DNA from: Tetracentron sinense
Taxonomy: Eukaryota > Streptophyta > Magnoliopsida > Trochodendrales > Trochodendraceae
DNA: 64,000 bases
Assembly (NCBI GenBank): GCA_015143295.1
Contig: CM026557.1
Location: 22,477,760-22,541,759, forward strand
Direction of reading: 5' to 3'
Program-made: the position numbers and the translations under genes
Notes under the pieces: model-generated
Seen by the model: only the letters and a program-made list of their open reading frames with translations
Database searches by the model: none
Told to the model about the DNA's origin: nothing
Shown: one piece after another, positions 11,540-22,540 of the stretch
Position numbering within the stretch: position 1 is the stretch's first letter
Layout of the letters: every line of letters begins with the position of its first letter

Positions 11540-12148
11540 GTCTTTGTATTTGAGAGAAATCACAACCGAGATTGACCCTATAAAGATAAAGGCCATTTGC
11601 GATATGCCCCCTCCAAGAAATCTCCACAAGTTGAAAGGCTCCAGGGTCGAATTGCTTACATTCAGAGATTTATCTCCAACTTGGCCGGAAAGTGCCAACC
11701 GTTTTCTCGGCTGAAGAAGAAAGGAATATCGTTTCAATGTGATAAAGCTTGCCAAAATGCTCTTGACAGCATTAAGACTTATCTTACAAATCCACCAGTC
11801 CTCATGGGTCCCATAAGCGGAAAGCCACTTATCCTCTATATAGCGGCGCTCGAAGGATCTCTCAGAGCTCTCCTTACTCAGCATAATGACCAAAGAAAGG
11901 AAAATGCCCTGTACTATCTGAGTAGAACTCTGGGTGGAGCGGAATGCAGATATACACCAATAGAGAAAGTCTGTCTAGCCCTCATATTCACCATGAAGAA
12001 ATTAAGACATTATATGCTTGAGCATTTGGTGAAACTGATATCCAGAGCCGATCCTCTCAAAAAGATAATGTCCCGCCCCACTCTCTCTGGTAAAATGGTA
12101 AAATGGGCGGTACTCCTATCTGAATTCGAAATCGATTTTGTGCCCTAA
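11540..12148 (+). pseudogene. Tat gypsy RT tail and RNase H remnant
   Basis: The reading (frame change near 11600) goes through IDPIKIKAICDMPPPRN, GRIAYIQRFISNLAGKCQPF, NPPVLMGPISGKPLILYIAA, NALYYLSRTLGGAECRYTPI and EKVCLALIFTMKKLRHYML. These are the RT thumb/connection and RNase H blocks of Tat elements. The preceding RT core with its Y-(V/I)-D-D active site is absent, an internal deletion. The frame closes at 12146-12148, just after the block LSEFEIDFVP. Confidence 0.85.
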
Positions 12149-12269
12149 AAGGCGATAAAAGAGTAAGCCCTTACTAACTTCCTTGCAGCACATCCGGTTC
12201 CTACAGACTCGCCTTTGGTTACCGACCTCCCTGATGAAGAAGTTATGTAGGTACAAGTCAAATCAAGCT

Positions 12270-12779
12270 GGAAGATGTATTTTGATGGAGCTTCAAGAAG
12301 CCCTGATGAAATCAAATACATCAACCTGAAGGAGAATAATTCAGGAGTCGGTATTGTTTTTGTCACACCAGACAATGCGATACTATCCTATTCTTTCGCA
12401 CTAACAGAAGGATGTTCAAACAAAGAAGCTGAATATGAAGCCCTGATAGCAAGTCTCGAATTGGCTCTTGAGATTCCGATGGATGAGTTAACCATCTATG
12501 GGGATTTGGAACTCGTCATCAAACAAGTCCGAGGTATGTCGTGCGAAGAGTTAGCCTCCTTCCCTATCATAAGAGAGTGGACCAGTTACTTGCTCAAATT
12601 CCAAGAAGTAGCCTCTTCCATGTCCAGAGAGGACTCAACATTCAAGCCGATGCTTTGGCCAGCCTTGCGGCATTTCTAACTCTACCAATAGACAGGATGC
12701 TGACTATCACAGTGGAGGAAAGGAGAACTCTCAAAGCTCTTCTGGATATAGATCTCCCGGAGACAGTTTGCTCTATGAC
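12270..12779 (+). pseudogene. Second (archaeal-type) RNase H remnant of the Tat element
   Basis: The reading 12275-12679 starts MYFDGASRSPDEI, matching the W-x-x-Y-F-D-G-A-S motif of the extra RNase H gained by Tat elements. It continues with GVGIVFVTPDNAILSYSFAL, EAEYEALIASLELALEIP and YGDLELVIKQVRGMSCEEL. The conserved acidic residues (D in FDGAS, E in EAEYEAL, D in YGDLELV) are retained. A frameshift near 12600 moves the last block (HVQRGLNIQADALASLAAFL) to another frame. The MITE insertion at 12780 ends the reading. Confidence 0.85.
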
Positions 12780-13028
12780 CAGGGGCGGAGCCAGGAATCT
12801 CTTGCAGGGGGGGCTAACAATGGGGGTTCGGGGGTTAGCACATTTGTTTGTGTCCGTTTATAAAGAATATATATTTTTTTTCGGAAGTTTCGGGGGGGCT
12901 AGAGTCCCCCGTCGCCCAGGCACCGCCCCTTTCCCAGGCTGCACCCCTAGTTTTACAAAAGGGGTTTTTTTTCCAAAATTTCAAGGGGGGCTTCAGCCCC
13001 CCCTGGGCCCCATGTGGCTCCGCCCCTG
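12780..13028. mobile_element. hAT-type MITE, 249 bp, inserted in the gypsy element
   Basis: The termini are CAGGGGCGGAGCCA and its exact inverse TGGCTCCGCCCCTG. The flanking 8-mers TCTATGAC (12772-12779) and TTTGTGAC (13029-13036) match at 6 of 8 positions, as expected for an aged 8-bp hAT target duplication. The gypsy reading resumes directly after it. It belongs to the same terminal-repeat family as the longer elements at 32916, 41347, 42854 and 44459, but is a shorter subfamily. ORFs crossing it are chimeric artefacts. Confidence 0.85.
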
Positions 13029-13029
13029 T

Positions 13030-14282
13030 TTGTGACAATCAAAGAAACAGACGAAGACTGGCGACAACCCTTTATTGATTATCTCCAGCATGGTCGATTG
13101 CCTGGATACCGTGCCAAACGTGCTGAAGTCCGTCGACGGGTCACAAAATTTGTGATGTTGGAAGATACATTGTATAAACGGTCCCTAGATGGTATCTTAA
13201 TGAGTTGTATCTCGGGAAGTGAAATAGATCAAGCCATAGAAGAAACTCATATCGGGATCTGCGGTGCCCACCAAACTGGGCCCAAGCTTCAAATGCAACT
13301 GAAAAGATTAGGCTACTACTGACCTATGATGATCACTGATTGTCTCAACTATACAAGAAAATGCAAAGTTTGTCAGCTTCATGCTGATTTCATACATCAG
13401 GCTCCCGAGTCTCTTCACATGACAACATGTTCATGGCCCTTCGCGACATGGGGAATGAATGTCATAGGTCCATTTACTCCATCATCATCTGTTGGGCATC
13501 AATACATCCTAGCTGTGACAGAGGATCAAAACTGTCGCTCTCAAGGAGGTCAAACAGTACTCAGTGGCAGACTTCATCCGGACTAACATCATATATCGGT
13601 TCGGGATTCCAGAAAGCATTATCACGGATAATGGGCAACCTTTTTGAAGCGCCCCTATACACAAGTTGTATGCCAAATTTGGTATCCGAGAGGACCATTC
13701 CACCCAGTACTATGCAACTGTAAATGGTCTCGCTGAAACCTTCAACAAGACTTTGTGCAAAATCCTCAAGAAAGTTGTGGATAAAAGCAAACGGGACTGG
13801 CATGAACGCCTCTGCGCCTATAGAACTACTCACCGGACTCTGATACAAGCCACGCCATATTCCCTGGTCTTCAGCGGTGAAGCAATTCTCCACTTAGAAA
13901 TTCAAATTCCTTCCTATGGGTGGTAATTCAACAGTCTATCACAAAAGAAGACTCAGCTAAAGTTCGTTTTGTAGAGCTTGAAACTCTTGATGAACATCGT
14001 CTCCAAGCCCAACAGAGTTTAGAGATATACCAACAAAGCCTAACTAGTGCCTTCAACAAATAAGTAAGACTAAGGTCTTTTAAAACAAGGGATTTGGTCT
14101 TAATGGTCATAACTCCAATCATTGTCACCTAGCGAACCAAGGGGAAGCTCGAACCAAAGTGGGAAGGGCCTTACGTCGTCGAGAAGGTATATTCCAATGG
14201 AGCGTACCTATTGACTCCAATGGATGGAGAGCGAACCATCCCTCCAACCAATGCAAGATTCCTGAAGCGATATTATTCCTAA
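13030..14282 (+). pseudogene. Tat gypsy integrase remnant
   Basis: The reading contains EDWRQPFIDYLQHGRLPGYR, the H-H-C-C zinc finger (H...H in EETHIGICGAHQTGPKLQ; C-x-x-C in RKCKVCQLH), and the catalytic core over two or three frames. The first catalytic Asp, expected in W-G-x-D-V-x-G-P, reads Asn (codon 13458-13460). The D-N-G block is present near 13628, and GLAETFNKTL carries the catalytic Glu. The C-terminal end reads RFLKRYYS then TAA at 14280-14282, the usual Tat polyprotein terminus. Frameshifts near 13510-13660 and a stop after 13926 break it. Confidence 0.85.
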
Positions 14283-15660
14283 GACTTAAAAAGCTGGCTA
14301 GACCAAAACGTTAAAAGATGATCTAAGCAAAAATTAGAGTCAAAATCATGCTCGCTAAGTTGAAAACCCTATGGGGTGGCTTAGGTAAAAATTAGAGCGA
14401 TAATAACTCACTAAGTTGAAAATCCGAAAGGACGGCTTAGACAAAAAAATTGAGTCAAAATAAAAGACCCACTAGACCAAAACTTCAAGAAGAAGGTCTA
14501 GGCAAAAATTAGGACAACAAATAGCTCGCTAGACTAACACTCCAAGAGTCAGTATAGGCAAAAATCAGAGCGATTTGACAGACTCTCGAATACGAGCTAA
14601 AAAAGTTCATGGTGCTTCAAAAGACTCCAGAATACAAGACCGAACTCCAAACCCTCCTAGGTATGAACGAAAACTGCCTATTCACTATCAAAATATGAAT
14701 CAAAGCTTCAAAAGCCCCCCAAATACAAGGCCGAAGTCAGAACCCTCCTAGGTATGAATCAAAACTGTCTATTCGCTATCAAATTGCGAATCAAAGCTTC
14801 AGAAGCCTCCTAAATACAAGGCCGAAGTCAAAACCTTCCTAGGTAAGAATGGAAACTACCTATTCGCTCCCAAAATATGAATCTAAATGCCCATTCTGAA
14901 CTACGTTTGGCTTGATCCTATCATGGGTACGTAGGCAGCTTGAGAAAAATCAACTTGGGTTCAGCTAGTTTTTCTAAAAGAACATTATCCCCTTGGGATA
15001 CAAAATCATTGTTATCACCCCTCAATATGGGTGAAATGAAGAACAACTGTTACCTGATGCACCAAGAAGAAACCAAAATTCCAAGGAGAGACTTCTTACC
15101 ATCAGAAGCACATCTGCTGATTGCAATGGATGGGTAACGGAATATCTCCCTCGACCAATGTAAGTTCTGAAAGCCCGCTAGATCAAAATCTTAAAATGAT
15201 GGTCTAGGTAAAATTAGGGCACCAAAATACCCGCTAAGTTGAAAATCCGAAAGGACGACTTAGGCAAAAGTTAGGGTAATATGGCTCGCTAAGTTGAAAA
15301 TCCGAAAGGATGGCTTGGACAAAATTGAGTCAAAACAAAATGCCCGCTAGACTAACACTCCAAGAGTCAGTCTAGGCAAAAATTAGGGCAACAAAAGCTC
15401 GCTAAACTGACACTCCAAGAGTTGGTTTAGGCAAAAGTTAGAGCAATCTGACAGGCGGCTGCTGAATATGAGCTAAAAAGATCATCATTTGTTAAAGACT
15501 TGTTCTCAAATTACAGTTCAAACCCTCCCAGATATGAACGGAAACTATCTACTCGTAAACTACGAGTCTGAAATCACCTCTATTTGGAACTACGTTTGGC
15601 TTGATCCTATCGTGGGTACAAAGGTAGCCTGGAAGTAGGTTCAACCTGTACTTTTGAAAG
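14283..15660 (+). repeat. Repeat-rich 3' UTR of the Tat element
   Basis: At least three repeat types are visible. (a) Diverged units of about 48-50 bp of the form GCTCGCTAAGTTGAAAATCC...GGCTTAGGCAAAAATTAGAG occur at 14290-14575 and 15160-15460. (b) Three units of roughly 90 bp with AAGGCCGAAGTC and CCTCCTAGGTATGAA lie at 14620-14880. (c) A segment ACTACGTTTGGCTTGATCCT occurs twice, near 14899 and 15592, suggesting an about 700-bp duplication of the block. Tandem repeats in the 3' UTR are known for Tat/Ogre elements. The chance ORF 14940-15137 inside has no motif. Confidence 0.7.
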
Positions 15661-15966
15661 AACACCAATTCTTCAAGATACAAAGAATGGGCCATATCAC
15701 CAAAAGGAGGAGTACAAGACAGAAAACAAAATAAAGCCTTTTATTCATGGATAACAAAATGAGGGAACTCCGCATAAATTGGAGGATTCACTCGAGTTAA
15801 ACAAGTAGTATCTTGAGAATATATTATCAGCTCTAACAAGCTATTGAGTTAAACAAATAGTATCTTAAGGACATGTTGTCAGCTCCAACAAGCTAGTAGG
15901 TCTGACAAGCAGCGCCTTGAATATAAGGTCGGAGACAGAACGCCATATTGGTGGATGTTATTCAGA
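15661..15966 (+). repeat. Short tandem duplication downstream of the 3' UTR repeats
   Basis: The phrase GAGTTAAACAA(G/A)TAGTATCTT followed by a GTCAGCTC(C/T)AACAAGCTA-type block occurs twice, near 15795 and 15845. No other feature was recognised. Confidence 0.5.
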
Positions 15967-16458
15967 TTAGAAATCCTCCTGTAACTGACTTTCCACCATC
16001 ATCTTTGGTCCTGATCCATCTCTAGGGGAGGATTCTAGCCTATCAATAGCAGTAGAGGTGACGTCTGGAAGCAGAGCTAGGAATTGTCTCTCAGTGTTAT
16101 CAGCCGCGGCAAGCTGCAAAGCTGAATAAGAAATACCTTGAAAAGCATGCCCCTCGATATTAGTGAGGTGGTTGTTCAGTAGCATCAAGCAACCCAGGCT
16201 AACTTCATCGAGATAGATGGATAGAATACAGAGTATTCCCCTCAACACATGCTCAAGCTCACTGTCAAGAACATTTGAACTTTTAACAAGCTCCAAAATA
16301 TCGAGTTCGTTCTTATGACATCTTATCATTAAATTAATGATAAGGTCGCAAGAAGAGATTAAAGTGTTGTTCTTTGCTATTTGCTTTACCAAGTTACATA
16401 GTTCAGCAGCTCCAATCTTATCAATGATATGACCCCCTATGGTCTTCAAATAACACAT
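15967..16458 (-). CDS. Hypothetical antisense ORF of the Tat element (163 aa)
   Basis: This is an open minus-strand frame of 163 residues between the gypsy integrase/3' UTR and the probable 3' LTR. I recognise no domain. The protein is Leu/Ile-rich in its middle (about residues 55-105, for example LRGILCILSIYLDEVSLGCL), which could form helices, and it has an acidic, Ser-rich C-end. Some Tat-lineage elements carry an extra antisense ORF exactly here (established knowledge), and this position and orientation fit. No start-site or promoter evidence decides the first Met. It could instead be a captured host exon or chance, although 490 bp open is unusual in this AT-rich DNA. In the minus direction, positions 16459-16560 contain no convincing continuation. 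Confidence 0.4.
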   Translation of the reverse strand: MCYLKTIGGHIIDKIGAAELCNLVKQIAKNNTLISSCDLIINLMIRCHKNELDILELVKSSNVLDSELEHVLRGILCILSIYLDEVSLGCLMLLNNHLTNIEGHAFQGISYSALQLAAADNTERQFLALLPDVTSTAIDRLESSPRDGSGPKMMVESQLQEDF

Positions 16459-17764
16459 GGAGGCAAACTAGGTTTCGTTGATCTTCAACCAATCAAGGAT
16501 GTACCTTCTCGAAGCTAGCTGTGATAAAAAGCCCATTCTACGAAAGTAGATACAGTTTAAATTAGCTAAGAAAATGAAATTAAAATCTAACTTTGGAATG
16601 GATATATCAAGGTTAATTGAAATTGTGAGTGAGGAGTAGATGTTAACTCCCTATCATCTTTAATAAATATTTCTTTTGGGAAGAGCTTTAAGTCCCAAAT
16701 TTATCAAAAGATGAAATAGTGCAGTCAGCTTTGAAACAAAGGTCCAAGGACGAAACGCCTATTGCAAATGCCCACAGACAAATGTTAAAGCTGGGATTCG
16801 TGGATATATTAATGTCCATGGACACTTAAAAAATCCATGGACAAAATCAATGGACATAAAAATATCTATGAATAAGTCCACAGATAAAAGTTATGGCTCA
16901 CGAACAAAAGTTCTGTAGGCAACCTATCCGTGGAAATTATTCACGGATACTAAAATATCCACGGACAAAAGTCCATGGGTGTTAAAAGTATCTGTTGACA
17001 AAATTTCACGGACAAAGGTGTTTGAGCTCATGGACAAAAGTCCTGTGGGCAAGCTATCCGTGGCCATAGACCACGGGCAGTGAGTCACCAGTCTGGTTGT
17101 CCATGATCGGAGAACTCAAAAAATTTCGGCAATGGAACCGGAATTCCTGCCGACAATTGCAGGAAGCCCAAAAGGGCATTCCAAGCTCTTCCTGACTTGG
17201 GAAAAACCAAGAAATGCATTTCAAAAGATTCTCAGGATCAAAGAGATCCAACAAAGTGCCCAAAATGGAATTCCAATCCATTTGAGTGAGGTCCAAAATC
17301 ATCATTCCCTCTCTGTTAAAAAAAAAAATGGGAAGAACATTGGTTCTTTCCTTTCATTTGTGTCTGATTAGGGTAAAAGTTCACCTAGAAAGGAGAAAGG
17401 AATTGAAAATAGGAAGAATAATCCTTCCTAAAAACAAGATTCCGAATTCAGAAAGATTTTTTGAGTTCAGAGGGGTGAGGAAGATAAAATGTCTTCCCCA
17501 ATTTGTCTAAGGCGTCCTTATAAAGAATACCTTTTGGTCAGATCATGACCATCCATTTAGAAATAGATGGCTGGGATTCAACCATCGTTTTGACTTAATG
17601 GCTGAGGTGATCTCATCAATGAGAGTGCCTCGGTTATGGAAATCCTCTCATGGGTTTCCATTAAATATTAAATTGAGGGTGGTTACACCTCTTCACTATC
17701 ACTGCCAAGTGTCAGGATCCAGATGGATGGATCATTTCCAACCATCTAGATCCTGAGGGGCATT
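16459..17764 (+). other. Tat element 3' region with (T/C)CACGGACAAAAG repeats and polypurine-like tract
   Basis: Between 16795 and 17060 the words CACGGACAAA, CCATGGACAAA and ATCCGTGGA recur irregularly, alternating orientation. No gene is supported. At 17754-17760 GAGGGGCATTTGTAGG gives a short purine run followed by TGTAGG, matching the polypurine tract/LTR start arrangement of Tat elements and marking the probable LTR start at 17765. Confidence 0.45.
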
Positions 17765-17950
17765 TGTAGGTAGTGAAATCTCACCATCCATTGCCTGGGT
17801 GTGTGTGCAATGGCACACACCTGATCACTGTCTCTCCGAAAGACGGTTTGGATTCGCACGTTCTTATGGCACAAGTATTCCTTTCAGTTGTCAGCACTAA
17901 ATGTTGATGGTTGACTATCATGCCTCCAAACCTGGCAGAAGGGATGACCT

Positions 17951-18480
17951 GTGAGGAAAAAACCTCACGGATCTAACCCTAATAGCCAGCCACCGAGAGG
18001 CTGACACGCCCAATCTGTGAGGACCAAAACCTCACGGATATAACCCTAAGTGCCAGTCTCTAAGAAGCTGACACGTGTCCGATCCGTGAGGATAAATCCC
18101 CACAGATCAAGCTTGAGCGCTAGTCTCTGAGAGATTGACACATGTTAATCCCATGAGGATAAATCCCCACGGATCAAGCTTAAGTGCCAGTCTCCGAGAG
18201 ACTGACACATGTCAATCCTGTGAGGATAATTCCCCATGGATCAAACTTGGGTGCCCTCTCTAAGAGGCTGCTACATATCCAATACATGAGGATAAATCCC
18301 AACGGATCAAACTTGAATGCCAGCCTCCGAAAGGCTAACACGTGTCCAACCCGTAAGGATTAAAACCTCACGGATGACCCTTGAGTGCCAGCCTCGAAGA
18401 GGCTAACATGTGTCCAACCTGTGAGGATTAAAACCTCATGGATCAACCATCTTGATATTTGGTCCTAGACCTAACCTAGA
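17951..18480. repeat. 67-bp tandem repeat, 8 copies, inside the LTR
   Basis: GTGAGGA(T/A)...CCTCACGGATCAA...GTGCCAGTCTCCGAGAGGCTGACACGTGTCC units start at 17951, 18017, 18086, 18153, 18220, 18286, 18353 and 18421 (spacing 66-69). Each unit holds two small inverted repeats (GTGAGG/CCTCAC and CTCCGAGAGG-type). Confidence 0.9.
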
Positions 18481-18545
18481 CCATGGGCAAGACTCATAGT
18501 CTCACCCTTTTGGTCCATGGGTAAGACCCATAGCCTCACCCCTTG

Positions 18546-21258
18546 TGTAGAACCCCGGATCTTTATGGCATGTATTAAAAGCCTTAATATTGTTTTCTTA
18601 AGCTTTGGGTGTTTATAGGTGTTTGGAATGAAGAAAGTAAGAGTATAGAATACTCTTAAGTGTTAACAAGGGTTAGGCCTTAGCATACCTTCAATTTTGA
18701 AAAGCTCTAGTTCGCTCATAGCTGATCGGAATCGAGCGATTTTTAAATTTTTGGAAATGTATTTGAACTCTCTTCGAGGTTCATGTTTACCATTGTTCTT
18801 AATTTTGAGTCGGAGTTGAGTCAAAAGTCCGATTTCCAAAGTCGAGACTGTTGAAAATCTGGGCTGTCGAAACCCATTTACAGACCAGTCAGCTTTGGAT
18901 CCATTTTTGATAAAGTAAAACTCAAAATTTGGAGTTATACAAAACATGAAAGTTGTTCCACTTTAAAAGAAGAATCCAACCCAAGTTGAACCATCAAAAT
19001 CGGACTACCGAGTCAAAAGTTATGGCCGATTTACCGAAGCGCGTTTTTGTAGAAAAACTCGCTCGAGCGAGATCCAAACCCGCTCGACCGAGATCCAAAC
19101 CCGCTCGACCGAGATTGACCAAAAACGAGTTTTTGAGGCCAGGGAGTAACCCGCTCGAGCGAGATGGAAGCCCGCTCGAGCGAGATTGCCCAGAAATGTT
19201 TTTTTTTATATTTTTCACTAACCTAACACCTTATATACCAAATTTTTCGGGGGTCCAAGATATCTAACACTTAGAGAGAGACTTTTTGAGAGAAAAAGAA
19301 GGAAACCTAGGTTTCCAAAGGGGGATTTTGTTTGAGACCAAGGAGGAGATCGAATCATCACTTCTCAAAGCTTCCACAAGCTTGAACCTTCTTCCTTGAG
19401 CTTGGATCTCCATTTCCAAGCTCAAGCTCGTGTTAGATCATCCTTCCACACTAAGATTTGATCCTTGCAAGGTAAGTGAAACTACTACCTAGCTTTGCTA
19501 AGGTACAAATAGTAAGTAAAACTATTATCTAGCTTTGTTATCATGCAATAGTGAAAGTATGATTTTGAATGTGATGTTAGTGATTCTACTACCTAACTTT
19601 GTTATTATACAAAGATAGAAAAGATGATCAAAGGGGTGATTTAAATAGAGATTAACCTTGCTATAATGCAAATAGTGAATGTATGATTTAGGGTCAACTA
19701 GATTGTGATCAAGTGAGTAAATAAGGGTATATGAAATTTGGGGGTTTTTCAACAAGAGGATTAATATGACTATATTTGTAAGAAAAATTATGATCTAGCT
19801 TTGTTATCCTATAAAGACAAAAAAGATGATTTAATGGGTGATGTTAGTCTTGTTATGATGCAAATAACACATATGGGATTTTGGGTAATTAAACCACCTT
19901 ATGAACAAATGAGTAAATAGGGGTTTATAAATTGGGGGTGTTGCAATACAAGAATCAATAGGGTTATACATGTGTGAGATCATTATTATTCCCTAAATAA
20001 ATCATGATTTTTAGTATGATGTGATGAAAATGACATGGTCTTAATGATGTGATGAATTAGGCTAAAAGCCATAGTCTTGATGTTGTGATGAAATTTATGG
20101 AAATATATTATGTTTTAGAATTATCCAATGATACTACAATGCTACTATGACTTGTATGAACCTATATGAATTGTTAAGGCTTTACATATATACACAATGA
20201 TGATCACAAGCACACCAAGCAAGATAAATTATGCATGATCGAGTTTTTGCATAAGCATGTATTTCAAGAGTCATGAACGAGGTTTTTCAAAGGCATTCAT
20301 AAGAAAGAAGCATAAGCATTTGACAAAGCCAAACTTTGGGTTGGTATTCTAAGATCGGTTACTTCATGCTCACAAGGATCAAGTCTAAGATCTTGCATAA
20401 ACTCCACGGATCATAAGTCTCGCAAGGCTTCTCAAGAACTCATAAGAAACTCACAAGTCTAAGATCTTGCATATGTCTCCAATGATCATAAGCTCACAAG
20501 AAAGCTCACAAGAAGGCTCACAAGAAAGCTCATAAGCTCACAAGAAAAGTCATAAGAACTCGTAAGCTCACAAGAACTCATAAGAAAACACGAGACTCAC
20601 AAGCATTCATAAGAACTGATAAGCATGCATAAGATGATTTGTTTTCCATGAAAATAACAAGTTTTACGAACGGTTTTCCATGACGGAGTTTTCAAGCATG
20701 AACTTGTAATTCGTAATTACTCATGCACTTGTATGTAATATTATGATTATTATTCTTAGAGGGTACTTGCATGTGGTATTTTGTTATTTTAACACTATTA
20801 GCTAGTAGTTTTGGCTCGCTGAGTATTCCACGCACAATCGTACATGTTATGTCGGTAGGTACACGGACTCCCTTTGACATATGTGATCAAAGGCTTTGGA
20901 TAGAGGAGGATTATGGCGAGGAGGAGCCATATGTGGAGCCTCAGGAGGAGGCAAGGGACTTAGACCACTGGCCCTATCTAGACTACTGCTGAGTGAAGAG
21001 ACTATGAGGGTTCTTTTGTATTTCGATAGGTGGGCATGTCCACCTTTACTTTTGTCATGTATGTACAAACTTGGAATACAGATGATATGTATAGAAAAGA
21101 AATTTTTGGGTTACGCTTCCGCACATGATTAAGCTTCCGCATTACTTTATGTTTACAATATATATTGCCTTGTGTATTTGACAGGATGGTTTGCCCGGTT
21201 AAGGATAGTCTCGCCTAAAGTATCCCTAAACTCCTAGGGGGTATTTTGGGTCGTGACA
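18546..21258 (-). mobile_element. Solo LTR of a gypsy (Tekay/Del-like) element, 2713 bp
   Basis: It is flanked by a perfect 5-bp target duplication CCTTG (18541-18545 and 21259-21263). Read on the minus strand it begins TGTCACGACCC, a common start of Tekay/Del chromovirus LTRs, and it ends ACA after GGGGTTCT. No internal region or second LTR is present, so it is a solo LTR. It contains CCCGCTCGA(G/C)CGAGAT units (19055-19190) and a long run of CATAAG/CTCACAAG words (20380-20640). It shares blocks with the solo LTR at 26211-28677 in opposite orientation (for example AATCCAACCCAAGTTGAA near 18974 and its inverse near 28259). Confidence 0.85.
19055..19190. repeat. CTCGAGCGAG palindromic repeats
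   Basis: CGCTCGAGCGAGAT-type units recur five times (19059-19190). The equivalent site in the sister LTR (about 28010-28195) carries CGATCGATCGGT-type units instead. Confidence 0.8.
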
Positions 21259-21806
21259 CCTTGGGTCCATGGACTAACCAAGGTTTCACTCCTTTGGTCC
21301 AAGGACTGACCAAGACCAGTCCCCTTTCAAGAACCTAGTCTGTGGCCCAAATAGTCCATGGATCTAGGTCAGCTTGTCCCCAACTGACAGTCAGTATCCG
21401 ACTGTCATAGGACAGAGAATCCTTGATACAAATGATTGTATGTCAGCTTTGGGGAATCCTAAGATAAGGATCTAATTTTTCAAAATCTCATAGGATGCCA
21501 CATAGCATCCCATAATTATGATAGGATTAGGACTATGTCCTATATCTCAGGAAATGATGTGATTTAAAATCCACATTTTGAGGAGAAGATAAGATACTCA
21601 TATCTTTTTTTTGAAAGGTATTGTTATTCCTCCAAAAAGAGAAAACCTAGTACAAGAGTCCTCAAAAGAAGAGGATTCTCTTGAGCTTGAGGGGTCTCCT
21701 AGATAAGGGAGACCCGTGAGCTGGCCTCCTCTAAGAGGAGAGCCCAAGTTGACTTCCCTCAAAGAAGAGAGTCAAAGAGCGAGACCAAAGAGGACTCTTT
21801 CAAACC

Positions 21807-21816
21807 TATAAAAGGA
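21807..21816 (+). promoter_or_regulatory. TATA box of the Tat LTR
   Basis: CTATAAAAGG lies about 445 bp before the LTR end. The same CCTATAAAAGG occurs at the homologous place of the minus-strand LTR (29615-29624). Conservation between the two LTRs supports a promoter role. Confidence 0.6.
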
Positions 21817-22252
21817 GGGTTTCTCATGAGAAACCCACACGAAGAGATACGAGGAAAATATAGAAAAAGAGGCAAAAAGAAGAGAAAACTCTCTCTTCTC
21901 CTTCAAGCAGCAGCAAGCAAAAAGCAAGCAAGCAAGCCGAAGAAGAAGACTCTTCGACATGGAGAACATCAGGTGAGCCTTATACAATAGTCACCCCATT
22001 CTCTGTCACTTTTTCTGAAAATACAAATACCTCAATGAGACACTTGTAACGCCTACATGGGATCTGGGCAACCCAATTGAATAAATACAAATACTTTATT
22101 CAATATCTATTCTTCTTAATCGGATGTTCTTTCGTAAATAAGGAAGGTAATTTAACAGTCTAAGTTTATTCAAATTAGAAGGATAGTCCCCCACAACAAA
22201 CAATAAACTCCATACAACAATGAAAGAAATTTGATAAGCAAAGACAAATTTT

Positions 22253-22540
22253 GTGCTTACAACCCCCAAAGAGAGAATTCCAAAAACACATGTTCAACCA
22301 AATGTGAATTCATCTCATCCTCAGTTATACCAACACTTTGTTGCTGCTAGTTGTGGTAAAAGTTCTGCTTCTGATGAAGCAAAGAGGACTCATGTTCATG
22401 CTCCTCAAGGTAGCTCCCTTCCCCCTTCTAGATTCATTCCCACTTGCTTTCAGTGTGGAGTGAAATGTCACACAAGACCTCGATGTCTTGATTTTAGGAG
22501 AAATCCCCGAAAAGGTTCATGGAATCAACATTCAATTTAA
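22253..22540 (+). pseudogene. Retroelement gag zinc-knuckle fragment
   Basis: The frame encodes FIPTCFQCGVKCHTRPRC, a C-x2-C-x4-H-x4-C zinc knuckle typical of retrotransposon gag, preceded by a Ser/His/Pro-rich region. It is cut by a stop at 22538-22540. Similar Lys-rich sequence follows in other frames to about 22800, so this is a decayed gag, probably Copia type. Confidence 0.55.

Larger units (their letters stand above)
8400..17764 (+). mobile_element. Decayed Tat-lineage Ty3/gypsy retrotransposon, internal region
   Basis: Order on the plus strand: gag-like reading, aspartic protease, pre-RT linker, RT tail with RNase H, a second RNase H, integrase, then a long repeat-rich 3' UTR with an antisense ORF. 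The second RNase H before integrase and the long 3' UTR mark the Tat lineage (established knowledge). Many stops and frameshifts, loss of the RT core and two insertions (a Copia LTR piece at about 9.9-10.87 kb and a hAT MITE at 12780-13028) show it is inactive. The probable 3' LTR is at 17765-22261. No 5' LTR was found at the left side, so the 5' end is missing or unrecognised. Confidence 0.75.
17765..22261 (+). mobile_element. Probable 3' LTR of the Tat element (split by a nested solo LTR)
   Basis: The start TGTAGGTAG follows a GAGGGGCATT tract, and the end is TTGTGCTTACA, giving TG...CA. Without the nested 2713-bp solo LTR and its 5-bp duplication the length is about 1.8 kb. The last 700 bp (21550-22261) are closely matched on the opposite strand by 29167-29785, where the same end is followed by a primer-binding-like sequence. 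That confirms this is the LTR 3' end. Here the end is followed by ACCCCCAAAG, not a primer-binding site, so this is the 3' LTR or a solo LTR. The link to the gypsy internal region is inferred from order and orientation. Confidence 0.55.

Noticed and set aside
12541..13078. ORFs of 164 and 76 aa crossing 12780-13028
   Set aside because: They join gypsy RNase H sequence to a MITE and are chimeric by-products.
17951..18480. Regular 67-bp repeats resembling a CRISPR-type array
   Set aside because: Units are contiguous and diverged along their full length, with no conserved short repeat alternating with unique spacers, in a plant LTR.
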